The notes under the pieces: generated by a model
What the model was told of the DNA's origin: nothing
Database searches by the model: none
What the model saw: the letters and a program-made list of their open reading frames with translations, nothing else
Program-made: the position numbers and the translations under genes
From: Campylobacterota bacterium
GTDB taxonomy: Bacteria; Campylobacterota; Campylobacteria; Campylobacterales; Sulfurovaceae
Direction of reading: 5' to 3'
Assembly (NCBI GenBank): GCA_015488875.1
Contig: WFMX01000233.1
Span: forward strand, 1-26,560
DNA: 26,560 nt
Shown: in pieces, positions 14,719 to 23,167 of the stretch
Layout of the letters: the number at the start of each line of letters is the position of its first letter
Numbering within the stretch: position 1 is the first letter of the stretch

Positions 14719-16247
14719 TATTTTGCCTCCTTAGTTATACTACTTACGATTATTCTCTCTTTTGCTTCAGGAGTACGCGCTTTATCTTCCATAAAACTCA
14801 ACATCGCCTTGACACTATTGTCTATAGGAGTCAAGATTGGCTTAGGGTATACACCCAACCAAATGACAATGATAACTAGTGGGACCAATGAGACCATCTC
14901 TCTACCATTCAAATCAAACAATTTTTTGTTCTCATCATTTGTGACTGGACCAAAAAATGTTCTCTTGTATAGGGTCAGCATATACACCGCACCCAACACT
15001 ATTGTACTACCTGCAAGTATTGCACCTATAGCAGAGACTTTGTAAAACCCTAGAAGTACAAGGAACTCACCTACGAAACCTATCGTGAGAGGCAATCCTA
15101 CAGATGCCATCAACATGATACCAAATATCACTGCATACTTAGGCATCACCGATGCCAGACCACCAAACTCACTCATCAGCTTAGTGTGTCGTCTATCATA
15201 TATGACACCCACGAGCATAAATAGTGCTCCTGATACTATACCATGTGATAACATCAAAAATATAGAACCACTGATAGCCTCAGCATTCATAGCGAATGTA
15301 CCCAACACTATAACACCCATATGGGATACAGAGGAGTATGCTATCACTTGCTTGATATCCTCTTGTGCATATGCTACCATCGCCGCATATATGATCATAA
15401 TGATAGATATTACCATAATCGGCTCTATCATCATCACAGATGCATCAGGAAATAGCGGAAGTGAAAATCTCACGAAACCATATGTACCCATCTTGAGTAG
15501 CACGGCTGCTAGTATGACTGAACCGATAGTCGGTGCCTGTCCGTGAGCATAAGGCAACCAAGTATGAAATGGAAACATCGGTACCTTGATTGCAAATCCG
15601 ATAAAGAACGCCAAAAATAACCATATCTGGTAGTTAACTGGAAGAACCATCATATACCAATCAGTAATTGAAAAGCTCCATATGCCATCTGAGACACCAT
15701 GATAGAGATGCGCCATAAACAACATTCCTACAAGCATTATCAAAGATCCTGTAAATGTATACAAGAAAAATTTGATAGATGCGTAGATTCTGAGAGGTCC
15801 TCCCCAAGCACCAATGATATACAACATAGGTACAAGAGATAGCTCCCAAAATAGATAAAATATAATCGCATCCAAAGATACAAATACACCTATCATAGTC
15901 ATCTCAAGAAAGAGGAGAGAGATGATCATGTTTTTGATATCTTTCTCAACACTCATACCTATCATACCGAGCAGGGTCATCAAAGCAGCCATGATAACAA
16001 TAAATATACTGATACCATCAACACCAAGATAGTAGCTAATACCAAAATCAGGTACTAACGGTATAGATTCTACAAACTGCATACCTGCATTTGTACCATC
16101 AAAACTCATCCAGAGCCATACAGCAAGTAGCATCTCTACAGTAGCAACACTTATACCATAAACTCTTATACTATTTTTGTCAACAACAAAACCCAACAAT
16201 CCAGCGACCGCAGGGAAAAATACTAAAACACTTAATATATTATCCAT
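14718..16247 (-). CDS. nuoM: Complex I membrane subunit NuoM
   Basis: NuoM is a second antiporter-like subunit that moves protons across the inner membrane. It has 509 aa and about 14 membrane helices. The conserved FYLFWELSLVPM carries the essential glutamate, and FAIKVPMFPFHTWLP holds the lysine of the discontinuous helix. DIKQVIAYSSVSHMG marks the second inverted repeat. The ATG at 16247 follows AAGGAG at 16260-16255, which overlaps the nuoL stop region. The order L-M-N is the usual one. Confidence 0.98.
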   Translation of the reverse strand: MDNILSVLVFFPAVAGLLGFVVDKNSIRVYGISVATVEMLLAVWLWMSFDGTNAGMQFVESIPLVPDFGISYYLGVDGISIFIVIMAALMTLLGMIGMSVEKDIKNMIISLLFLEMTMIGVFVSLDAIIFYLFWELSLVPMLYIIGAWGGPLRIYASIKFFLYTFTGSLIMLVGMLFMAHLYHGVSDGIWSFSITDWYMMVLPVNYQIWLFLAFFIGFAIKVPMFPFHTWLPYAHGQAPTIGSVILAAVLLKMGTYGFVRFSLPLFPDASVMMIEPIMVISIIMIIYAAMVAYAQEDIKQVIAYSSVSHMGVIVLGTFAMNAEAISGSIFLMLSHGIVSGALFMLVGVIYDRRHTKLMSEFGGLASVMPKYAVIFGIMLMASVGLPLTIGFVGEFLVLLGFYKVSAIGAILAGSTIVLGAVYMLTLYKRTFFGPVTNDENKKLFDLNGREMVSLVPLVIIVIWLGVYPKPILTPIDNSVKAMLSFMEDKARTPEAKERIIVSSITKEAK

Positions 16248-16258
16248 CTACCTACTCC

Positions 16259-18166
16259 TTAACCTATTACCGATGAGATAGCTGCCACGATCAATAGTGC
16301 AACCAAACCAAAACTCATCCAATTTAGATAATTGGACAAATTTCCAGTCTGCATCTTTCTTGTATCGTCACCACTAGAATAGATGAATTTAGCTATGCCA
16401 TCAACTGTTATATCAATTATCTTCATATCGACTGTTTTCCACATCTTTTCAGATATCATCGCGTATGGCTTCGATATAAACTCAGCATAGAACTGAGGTA
16501 CATAGTATTGATTTTTCAGCAATTGATATATGAAGCTATTTTCACATTTCATCTCTCTCTTTAAGCCACTTGCATACTTATATCTAGCAAGCAAGACACC
16601 ACCTACAGCAAACGCGAGAACGATAGAGCCAAGTATCCAAACCAAATGATGAGTATGCTCACTCATCGCATAATTTGGCATGACATCACCACTAGTGATA
16701 AATGTCTGGAATCCACCTTGGAAAAATCCTGCTATAACAGCCAATAGAGCCAAAGGAGACATTGCAACAAGTACATATTTATACATCTCATGTGGATGTA
16801 TGCCAAACTCTTTGTATCTCTCGTCACCTTCAAATGTCAAGAATACTTGTCTAAAGCTATAAAATGCTGTCATTCCTGCTGTCACTACAAGTATAGCCCA
16901 CAAGACTATAGTACCCTCATTGAACGCTGTTTCTATAATAGCATCCTTTGAGAAGAACCCTGCTAGTGGTGGTATGCCTGCAAGTGCTAGTGAAGCGACA
17001 CCCATATAGATATATGTCCATCTCATAGACTTTTTGAGTCCACCCATTTTGAAGATATCTAGCTCATCATCCATTGCGTGCATCACATTACCTGCACCCA
17101 AGAACAGAAGTGCTTTAAAGAACGCATGAGCTGCGAGATGAAATAGTGCTATCCAATAAGCCCCAAGTCCAGCTGCTGCAAACATATATCCTAGTTGTGA
17201 GAGAGTTGAGTAGGCGATAATTCGCTTCAAGTCTCTATTGACTAGTGCCATTGATGCAGCGAAGAATGCTACGAATGTACCAAGTGCGGCTATGAAGTAG
17301 CTAACTTCACCAACTTCAGGCATAGAGTATAGCGGATTGGCACGAATGACCAAAAAGACACCCGCTGTCACCATAGTAGCTGCGTGAATTAGAGCAGATA
17401 CAGGCGTAGGACCTTCCATAGCATCAGTCAGCCATGTATGTAGTGGAAACTGTGCTGATTTACCCATCGCACCTATAAATAGTGCTATAGCGGCTGTAGT
17501 AAGTACTGTTTGATTTAAATATGGAAGATTTGCAAATACTACATCGTATTGAAGCGAACCTGTGTTCCAATATAGAACAAATATACCTACAAGCATAGCA
17601 AGGTCAGCTATACGGTTGACTATAAATGCTTCATTTGCTGCCCAAGATGGCGATATGGATGGATTCTCCTCTGGAGATACATCTTCCTTGTGATACCAAA
17701 ATCCGATAAGCAACCAAGAACAGACTCCAACGCCTTCCCAACCTATAAAAAGACCAGCAAAGTTGTCACTCATCACGAGTACCATCATAGAGAATACAAA
17801 TGCTGATAGATATGAAAAGAATCTATTGAAACTCTTGTCATGATCCATATAGCCTATAGAGTAGATATGAACTACCGTGGATACTAGTGTAACCACTGTC
17901 ATCATAGTGACACTTATCTGATCTACTACAAAACCAAATGGTATGCTCAAATCACCAGCACCTATCCAATCCATCATCGTCACATGGATAGTTCCGCCCG
18001 TCTGATAGACAAACATTGCCAAAAGTGCCGATGCCAAAAATGAGGTCGCCAACAATAGTGAAGCGATCACTCCTACAAATGTCTTTTTGGGGCTCATACC
18101 AAAAAGAGCAGCAAAAATAGAACTAACAAACGGTGCAAAAAGTGCAATATATACAAACTTTTCCAT
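16259..18166 (-). CDS. nuoL: Complex I membrane subunit NuoL
   Basis: NuoL is the distal antiporter-like subunit and carries the long lateral helix along the membrane arm. The 635-aa length is normal. Visible landmarks are FAGLFIGWEGVGVCSWLLIGFWY with the conserved glutamate split from FIGAMGKSAQFPLHTWL with the pumping lysine, then MEGPTPVSALIHAATMV and DLKRIIAYSTLSQLGYM. The C-terminal quarter (about 520-635) is long enough for the lateral helix and its anchor. The stop of nuoK lies 2 bases upstream of its ATG, so the genes are co-translated. Confidence 0.98.
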   Translation of the reverse strand: MEKFVYIALFAPFVSSIFAALFGMSPKKTFVGVIASLLLATSFLASALLAMFVYQTGGTIHVTMMDWIGAGDLSIPFGFVVDQISVTMMTVVTLVSTVVHIYSIGYMDHDKSFNRFFSYLSAFVFSMMVLVMSDNFAGLFIGWEGVGVCSWLLIGFWYHKEDVSPEENPSISPSWAANEAFIVNRIADLAMLVGIFVLYWNTGSLQYDVVFANLPYLNQTVLTTAAIALFIGAMGKSAQFPLHTWLTDAMEGPTPVSALIHAATMVTAGVFLVIRANPLYSMPEVGEVSYFIAALGTFVAFFAASMALVNRDLKRIIAYSTLSQLGYMFAAAGLGAYWIALFHLAAHAFFKALLFLGAGNVMHAMDDELDIFKMGGLKKSMRWTYIYMGVASLALAGIPPLAGFFSKDAIIETAFNEGTIVLWAILVVTAGMTAFYSFRQVFLTFEGDERYKEFGIHPHEMYKYVLVAMSPLALLAVIAGFFQGGFQTFITSGDVMPNYAMSEHTHHLVWILGSIVLAFAVGGVLLARYKYASGLKREMKCENSFIYQLLKNQYYVPQFYAEFISKPYAMISEKMWKTVDMKIIDITVDGIAKFIYSSGDDTRKMQTGNLSNYLNWMSFGLVALLIVAAISSVIG

Positions 18167-18168
18167 TA

Positions 18169-18471
18169 CTACCCTTTCATTGACGCTAGGTTATCAAGAT
18201 CAAGCGTTCCATGTCTTTTGTAAAGGACAATCAAAAGTCCCAACCCTACTGCCACTTCACTAGCTGCTACAGCGATGATAAAAAAGGCAAACATTTGCCC
18301 TGATAGATCATTGTAGTAGTGTGAAGTCGCTGCGAATGCGATATTGGCAGCGTTCAACATAACTTCTGTTGCAAAAAATAGCATCAAAAGATTTTTTCTT
18401 CTCAATACACCCACAAGACCTATCGTAAAGAGTAGCCCTGAGAGTATAAGATAGTCATTGAGTTCTATCAT
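18169..18471 (-). CDS. nuoK: Complex I membrane subunit NuoK
   Basis: NuoK is a three-helix subunit in the proton path between the quinone site and the antiporter-like subunits. The 100-aa protein shows three membrane segments; two buried glutamates stand in the helices, in FFATEVMLNAAN (about residue 36) and AAASEVAVGLGL-like sequence (about residue 71). Its start overlaps the nuoJ stop by four bases (ATGA), indicating coupled translation. Confidence 0.97.
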   Translation of the reverse strand: MIELNDYLILSGLLFTIGLVGVLRRKNLLMLFFATEVMLNAANIAFAATSHYYNDLSGQMFAFFIIAVAASEVAVGLGLLIVLYKRHGTLDLDNLASMKG

Positions 18472-19034
18472 TTTTCATCCTCCTCCAAAATATCTATTTC
18501 CACTATCACATCATCCTCTGTAGTAAGACTCTGATCCATCTTTTTGCCTGCTAAAATAATACCTGCAATCATCGCAACAAGTAGCATAACAGCTGCAACC
18601 TCAAATGGGACAAGATACTTTGTAAATAGCACCATTCCTACCGCCTGTGGATTAGTAACTCCAGCCATAGGTGGATATAGTGCTTGTATGTTTTCACTCA
18701 TTATAGGTGCTGACATTATGATGACAAACATCAACGCGGTCAAGCCACCTAATAAAAATATCAATGATCCATTTGTATTATTCTCTTTGACATCTTTCGT
18801 GACATCAAAAAACATCATAGCAAATGCATAGAGTGCCATTATCGCACCTACATAGACTATCAACTGAACTACACCCAAGAAGTCTGCACCAAGCGTAAAG
18901 AATATCCCCGCTATCAATACCATACCTGCTGCCAATGATGTCATAGAATATAAGACATTTTTAGTCAATACTGTCACTAAAAAGAGCCCTATTATCAAGA
19001 CTGAAAATAGATAAAAAGCTATTTGTTCATACAT
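18468..19034 (-). CDS. nuoJ: Complex I membrane subunit NuoJ
   Basis: NuoJ is a five-helix membrane subunit of complex I near the quinone-binding end. It has 188 aa with five hydrophobic segments, and the third carries LIVYVGAIMALYAFAMM, the conserved family stretch that includes the pi-bulge region. The C-terminal tail after residue 165 is acidic and soluble. The ATG at 19034 has AAGGAG seven bases upstream. It overlaps nuoK by four bases. Confidence 0.97.
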   Translation of the reverse strand: MYEQIAFYLFSVLIIGLFLVTVLTKNVLYSMTSLAAGMVLIAGIFFTLGADFLGVVQLIVYVGAIMALYAFAMMFFDVTKDVKENNTNGSLIFLLGGLTALMFVIIMSAPIMSENIQALYPPMAGVTNPQAVGMVLFTKYLVPFEVAAVMLLVAMIAGIILAGKKMDQSLTTEDDVIVEIDILEEDEK

Positions 19035-19045
19035 TTTCTCTCCTT

Positions 19046-19669
19046 TTAGTACGCTAGTGGCGTTTTTTTGATATTGTCGTCAGCATTTGGTGAAACTGCA
19101 CCAAATCCATCAAACTCTTGCTGTTGCCCTAAAGCATCTTTAGGTGTCAACATATCATCAAAGATAGAGAAACTAGCTCTCTGCTCTGATGCAGTTTCGT
19201 ACCGCTGTCCATGGACTATCGCAAGCTCTGGACAAACCTCTGCACAATATCCGCAGAAGATACATCTACCGAAGTTGATCGTATACTCTGTCACCTCTTT
19301 TCTCTGATTTTCATCATATCTTGTATCCATTTTGATACAATCAGAGATACATATCTTTTCACAAAGTCCACATCCGATGCAGCGATAGTGTCCACTCTCA
19401 AGAAGTCTCAACATATCATGTATAGCTCTATATCTAGGAGATATAGGGAGCTTTTCAAATGGATACTTAGTAGTATGCATCCCTCCTCCAAAGAGGGCAT
19501 TTATCATCTCTCTCATCGTCACATAGAGACCTACAAATAGTTCACCTCTAAATGTACGGCTCACTACTCGTTGAAATCTACCCATACCTGTATCAGGAGT
19601 AGGTTCATAATCAACCATCTTGTAGGTTTGTGTTCCTACACTTCTATTTTTAAACTGCTCTAAACTCAT
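19046..19669 (-). CDS. nuoI: Complex I ferredoxin-like subunit NuoI
   Basis: NuoI carries clusters N6a and N6b, which pass electrons from NuoG towards N2 and the quinone. The 207-aa protein has two CxxCxxCxxxC motifs: C97, C100, C103, C107 and C136, C139, C142, C146. The second ends in the usual CP, but in the first the residue after the last cysteine is isoleucine instead of proline, and an extra cysteine (C111) follows. An N-terminal extension of about 90 residues with a helix (RTFRGELFVGLYVTMREM) is the membrane-surface anchor. The ATG at 19669 follows AAGGAG at a good distance. Confidence 0.97.
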   Translation of the reverse strand: MSLEQFKNRSVGTQTYKMVDYEPTPDTGMGRFQRVVSRTFRGELFVGLYVTMREMINALFGGGMHTTKYPFEKLPISPRYRAIHDMLRLLESGHYRCIGCGLCEKICISDCIKMDTRYDENQRKEVTEYTINFGRCIFCGYCAEVCPELAIVHGQRYETASEQRASFSIFDDMLTPKDALGQQQEFDGFGAVSPNADDNIKKTPLAY

Positions 19670-19678
19670 ATCTACTCC

Positions 19679-20707
19679 TTACACCATCATCACAAAGCCA
19701 GTGATGACGATATTGATAACTGCTATAGGCATCAAAACTTTCCAACATAGCCACATCAATTGATCTGGTCTAATATGTGGCCAAGATGCTCTCACCCACA
19801 ACATCAAAAAGAATATAAATGCTATCTTCAAAATCACTATAAGCCAACCAGCAATAAAGCCAAGATCATTATACCCACCCATGAACATGACTGCTGCTAT
19901 GACAGAGACTGTGATCATATTGGCATACTCGCCGATAAAAAACATACCCCATCTCATACCAGAGTACTCCGTAGCATATCCAGATATCACCTCTGCTTCA
20001 TTCTCTAGTAGATCAAATGGTGTTCTATTGGTCTCTGCAAAACCTGCTATAAGAAATAGTATGAATGCTACAGGCTGTTGCCAGACCATCCAAGATGCAA
20101 ATCCACCAGTTTGATACTCATTGAAATCCACTAAAGATAGAGAGCCTACCAGCATAATAGGTGCGAGTATAGATAGACCAGTCACAACTTCATAGCTGAG
20201 AAACTGTATAGCCGTTCTAGCACTACCGATGATACCCCACTTATTTGCTTGTGCCATACCAGCTAGTAGCGGACCATATAGCCCTGCTGCCATCATACCA
20301 AGTATAAATAACACACCTACATTGATATCTGCCGCTATAGATGGCACAAAGACACCACCTAGAAGTGGTATCCATTCAGGTATAGTAAAGTCAGGAAATA
20401 CAGGAACTGCTGCCAATGCTATAAAGGCTGTAGCTGCTGTAATAGACGGAGCTATTTGAAATATCAACTTATTGGCATTTTGAGGGACGATATCCTCTTT
20501 GGTGAAGAGTTTGATACCATCTGCTGCAATCTGCAAGAGTCCAAAGGGACCGACATGCATTGGCCCTAGTCGTCTCTGCATAAATGCCAAAACTTTTCTC
20601 TCAAGATAGGTACCAAAACCCGCTACTGCTGAGATAATGGCTAGGATGATAATCGCTTTGATTATCACACCAGCACTTGTCACTTCAGGTAATACTGCTA
20701 TTTCCAT
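19679..20707 (-). CDS. nuoH: Complex I membrane subunit NuoH
   Basis: NuoH forms the quinone chamber and links the peripheral arm to the membrane arm. The 342-aa protein has about eight membrane helices. Conserved segments include TYLERKVLAFMQRRLGP, HVGPFGLLQIAADGIKLFTKED, and the loop LLENEAEVISGYATEYSGM with its charged quinone-site residues, followed by FFIGEYANM. The ATG at 20707 starts 2 bases after the nuoG2 stop. It is the first membrane subunit after the two NuoG genes. Confidence 0.97.
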   Translation of the reverse strand: MEIAVLPEVTSAGVIIKAIIILAIISAVAGFGTYLERKVLAFMQRRLGPMHVGPFGLLQIAADGIKLFTKEDIVPQNANKLIFQIAPSITAATAFIALAAVPVFPDFTIPEWIPLLGGVFVPSIAADINVGVLFILGMMAAGLYGPLLAGMAQANKWGIIGSARTAIQFLSYEVVTGLSILAPIMLVGSLSLVDFNEYQTGGFASWMVWQQPVAFILFLIAGFAETNRTPFDLLENEAEVISGYATEYSGMRWGMFFIGEYANMITVSVIAAVMFMGGYNDLGFIAGWLIVILKIAFIFFLMLWVRASWPHIRPDQLMWLCWKVLMPIAVINIVITGFVMMV

Positions 20708-20709
20708 AT

Positions 20710-23166
20710 CTACACCTCTCTTATTGTTACTGTTTTAAATCTATCTCTACCAAATAGCGAATAGATATCTTTTGTGCTTTTGAAGTCAGGAATCTTGACG
20801 ATATCGCCACCCATCCTCTCATCTACAACTACGCCACACACTAAAACCTCACCACCGAAATCTATCTCTACCTTCTCTCCGAGGAGTTGGGCTTTTGATG
20901 GACTAGCATAGAGAGAGAATGTCTCAAATATCTGATGTGCCTTATCTGTGAAATCACTAAACTGTCTTTGTGGATTGCATCTATACGCTATTTCACCATC
21001 AAGACTAAGTGTCTCATCAAATTTTTCTACTTTTACAGATCCAGCTCTCTTGCCAATATTTTTGAGTAGATAGCCCCTGTTTTCTTCTCCGCTATTTGTG
21101 TATCCATTTGGTAGAGCGTCAAATTCGATCGCTTGGAAGCCTTTTTTGTTGCCTAACATCTCTGTCCAATGAATTGTAAGTTTTCTACCTGACTTCAACG
21201 CACTCATAAGGTCGTTTAATTCATAGCCGTTATACTCAAGTGCTGCATTTGTAGGTACTACTCTTTTATTCATATTGGTGAGTGTACCCTCTTGCTGATT
21301 CATAGCTGGCATATCCAAATCACCATCACCCAATGCACTAAGTCTAAAGTCGCCTGCTTCATTGTATCCTACAGTATAACCATTGGCACTCTCATCGAGG
21401 TCACATATGAGAGCGACACCTAGAGAGTTGGTCTTTGGTGGTATCATCGCCACCTTCATACCACAAGCACTCTCTATGAGAGATACTAGAGTAGCCAAAT
21501 TTGTAGCTTTTGGATGGAAATATAGATCTTCGCCTACTATAAGGGCAAAATCCTCTTTCTTTTTCATCATTTTTGCAAATTTGTCAGCAAAATCGTCAGC
21601 ACCACCGAGGAGAGTCACTAGAGCATTTTCATTTACCTCTACCTCTTTCTCTACCATCTTAGGTATTTTTTTGCTGACCTCTTTACTCTCTCCTGTCTCA
21701 GAGTCTATTACTGTCTCTGTGACACTCTCCATAACCTTCTCTTTGACTATCTTTGTCCCTTTAGTATGGAACGACTCTATATAATCGATAGTCTCTTGAG
21801 GTAGCTTATCTCTATCTGCAAAAAGATCAAGTATGAGATATAATGCTGCCTCTTCAAGTCCTGCTTTGTGATAGAAGCACTCTACACTCTTGCCCAATCC
21901 CTCTATGACTTTGTCACCTACTGGGTGGAAGTAGAGTCCTGCACCTTTGTTCATCTTTTGGATATTGTTGAATGCATATCTTGCATTTGGATTATCATTT
22001 CTCAGAGATGCACCGACACTTATGACAAAGTCAGAACTCATTATCTCTTTGAAATCACTACCATAAAGGAGTTTACCTGCTGGTCTTCCATATGCTCTCA
22101 AGAAGTTTTGAAATGCGTAAGCATCTGGATTGACAAGCTTAGTGCCAAACTTCTCTTTGAGAGTCTGTAGCATCAACGCCTCTTCATTGGTGATGACAGA
22201 GTTAAATCTGATACTATCAGCTTTTTGAAGTGCTTCTACTGCTCTATCAAATGCCTCTATATCTTTGCCCTCAACTCTATTTTCAAAATCATAGCCAAAT
22301 CTACCTGCACCGCATAGAGATACATAGTTCCACTCATTGGTGACACGATATATCTTCTCTGTAGAGTCTTCTATAGATGTCGGCTTAGTCTCATAGTATA
22401 TTTGACAACCACTACTACAGTGAGCACAGGTGGCAGGTGTCCGCTTCAAATCCCATGCATTTGTAGTGTAGACAAAATCTCGACTCACCAAGGCACCCAC
22501 AGGACATACAGCTACACACTCACCGCAATCACTACAATTTGTCTCACCTGTACCATTGCTAGGCACTATGACAGATTTTTGTAGTTTGTTCCACATAGAG
22601 TAGGCATCTTTTGGCATAGACTCTTTGAGACCTTTATCGAGAGTCGCTCCACCTCTAGGTCCTGTTTTGATGGCAGCATCACCTATCATGTCTTTACAGA
22701 CCGTAGTACATCTCTCACATACGATACATAGACCTGCATCATAGTGAAGTACGCTACTCCAATTGGTTGACTCTCTTTTGCTGTCTGGTATCATGTAGCT
22801 TTGAGAGTCTACACCCATCTCTAAGGTATAGTTCTGTAGCTCACACTCACCACTCTGGTCACAAACGCCACATTGAAGCGGATGATTTACATCATACACT
22901 TCCATAATGGCTCGACGCTCTTCGAGGATCTCCTCTGTAGTCGTCGTGACATCCATCCCATCTTTTGCTTTGGCATTACAAGCGTATACTCTCTTGCCAT
23001 CTGCCTCTACAAGACATATGCGACAAGCTAGTGTTGGCGAACAACGCGTTAGATAGCAGATAGCTGGAATGAAGATATCGTTTGCTCTAGCAGCATTGAG
23101 TATATATTCACCCTCTTGGGTCTTATACTCAACACCATCGATTTTGATTGTTATTTCGTTACTCAT
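20710..23166 (-). CDS. nuoG: Complex I iron-sulfur subunit NuoG, second copy
   Basis: NuoG carries most iron-sulfur clusters of the peripheral arm. In this 818-aa copy they are: [2Fe-2S] N1b, C37, C48, C51, C63; N5, H95, C99, C102, C108; a full CxxCxxCxxxC at C147, C150, C153, C157; a second full one at C211, C214, C217, C221; and N7, C247, C250, C254, C285. The rest is the molybdopterin-oxidoreductase-like fold, which binds no molybdenum in NuoG. A charged stretch (about 470-512, rich in Glu, Lys and Val) is absent from the first copy, which otherwise aligns along its whole length. It starts one base after the nuoG1 stop, two bases from nuoH. Both copies look intact; neither is a pseudogene. 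Confidence 0.95.
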   Translation of the reverse strand: MSNEITIKIDGVEYKTQEGEYILNAARANDIFIPAICYLTRCSPTLACRICLVEADGKRVYACNAKAKDGMDVTTTTEEILEERRAIMEVYDVNHPLQCGVCDQSGECELQNYTLEMGVDSQSYMIPDSKRESTNWSSVLHYDAGLCIVCERCTTVCKDMIGDAAIKTGPRGGATLDKGLKESMPKDAYSMWNKLQKSVIVPSNGTGETNCSDCGECVAVCPVGALVSRDFVYTTNAWDLKRTPATCAHCSSGCQIYYETKPTSIEDSTEKIYRVTNEWNYVSLCGAGRFGYDFENRVEGKDIEAFDRAVEALQKADSIRFNSVITNEEALMLQTLKEKFGTKLVNPDAYAFQNFLRAYGRPAGKLLYGSDFKEIMSSDFVISVGASLRNDNPNARYAFNNIQKMNKGAGLYFHPVGDKVIEGLGKSVECFYHKAGLEEAALYLILDLFADRDKLPQETIDYIESFHTKGTKIVKEKVMESVTETVIDSETGESKEVSKKIPKMVEKEVEVNENALVTLLGGADDFADKFAKMMKKKEDFALIVGEDLYFHPKATNLATLVSLIESACGMKVAMIPPKTNSLGVALICDLDESANGYTVGYNEAGDFRLSALGDGDLDMPAMNQQEGTLTNMNKRVVPTNAALEYNGYELNDLMSALKSGRKLTIHWTEMLGNKKGFQAIEFDALPNGYTNSGEENRGYLLKNIGKRAGSVKVEKFDETLSLDGEIAYRCNPQRQFSDFTDKAHQIFETFSLYASPSKAQLLGEKVEIDFGGEVLVCGVVVDERMGGDIVKIPDFKSTKDIYSLFGRDRFKTVTIREV

Positions 23167-23167
23167 C

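Noticed and set aside
15085..15546. 153-codon open frame antisense to nuoM
   Set aside because: nuoM is secure on the minus strand; the antisense peptide has no family signs and no ribosome site I could find.
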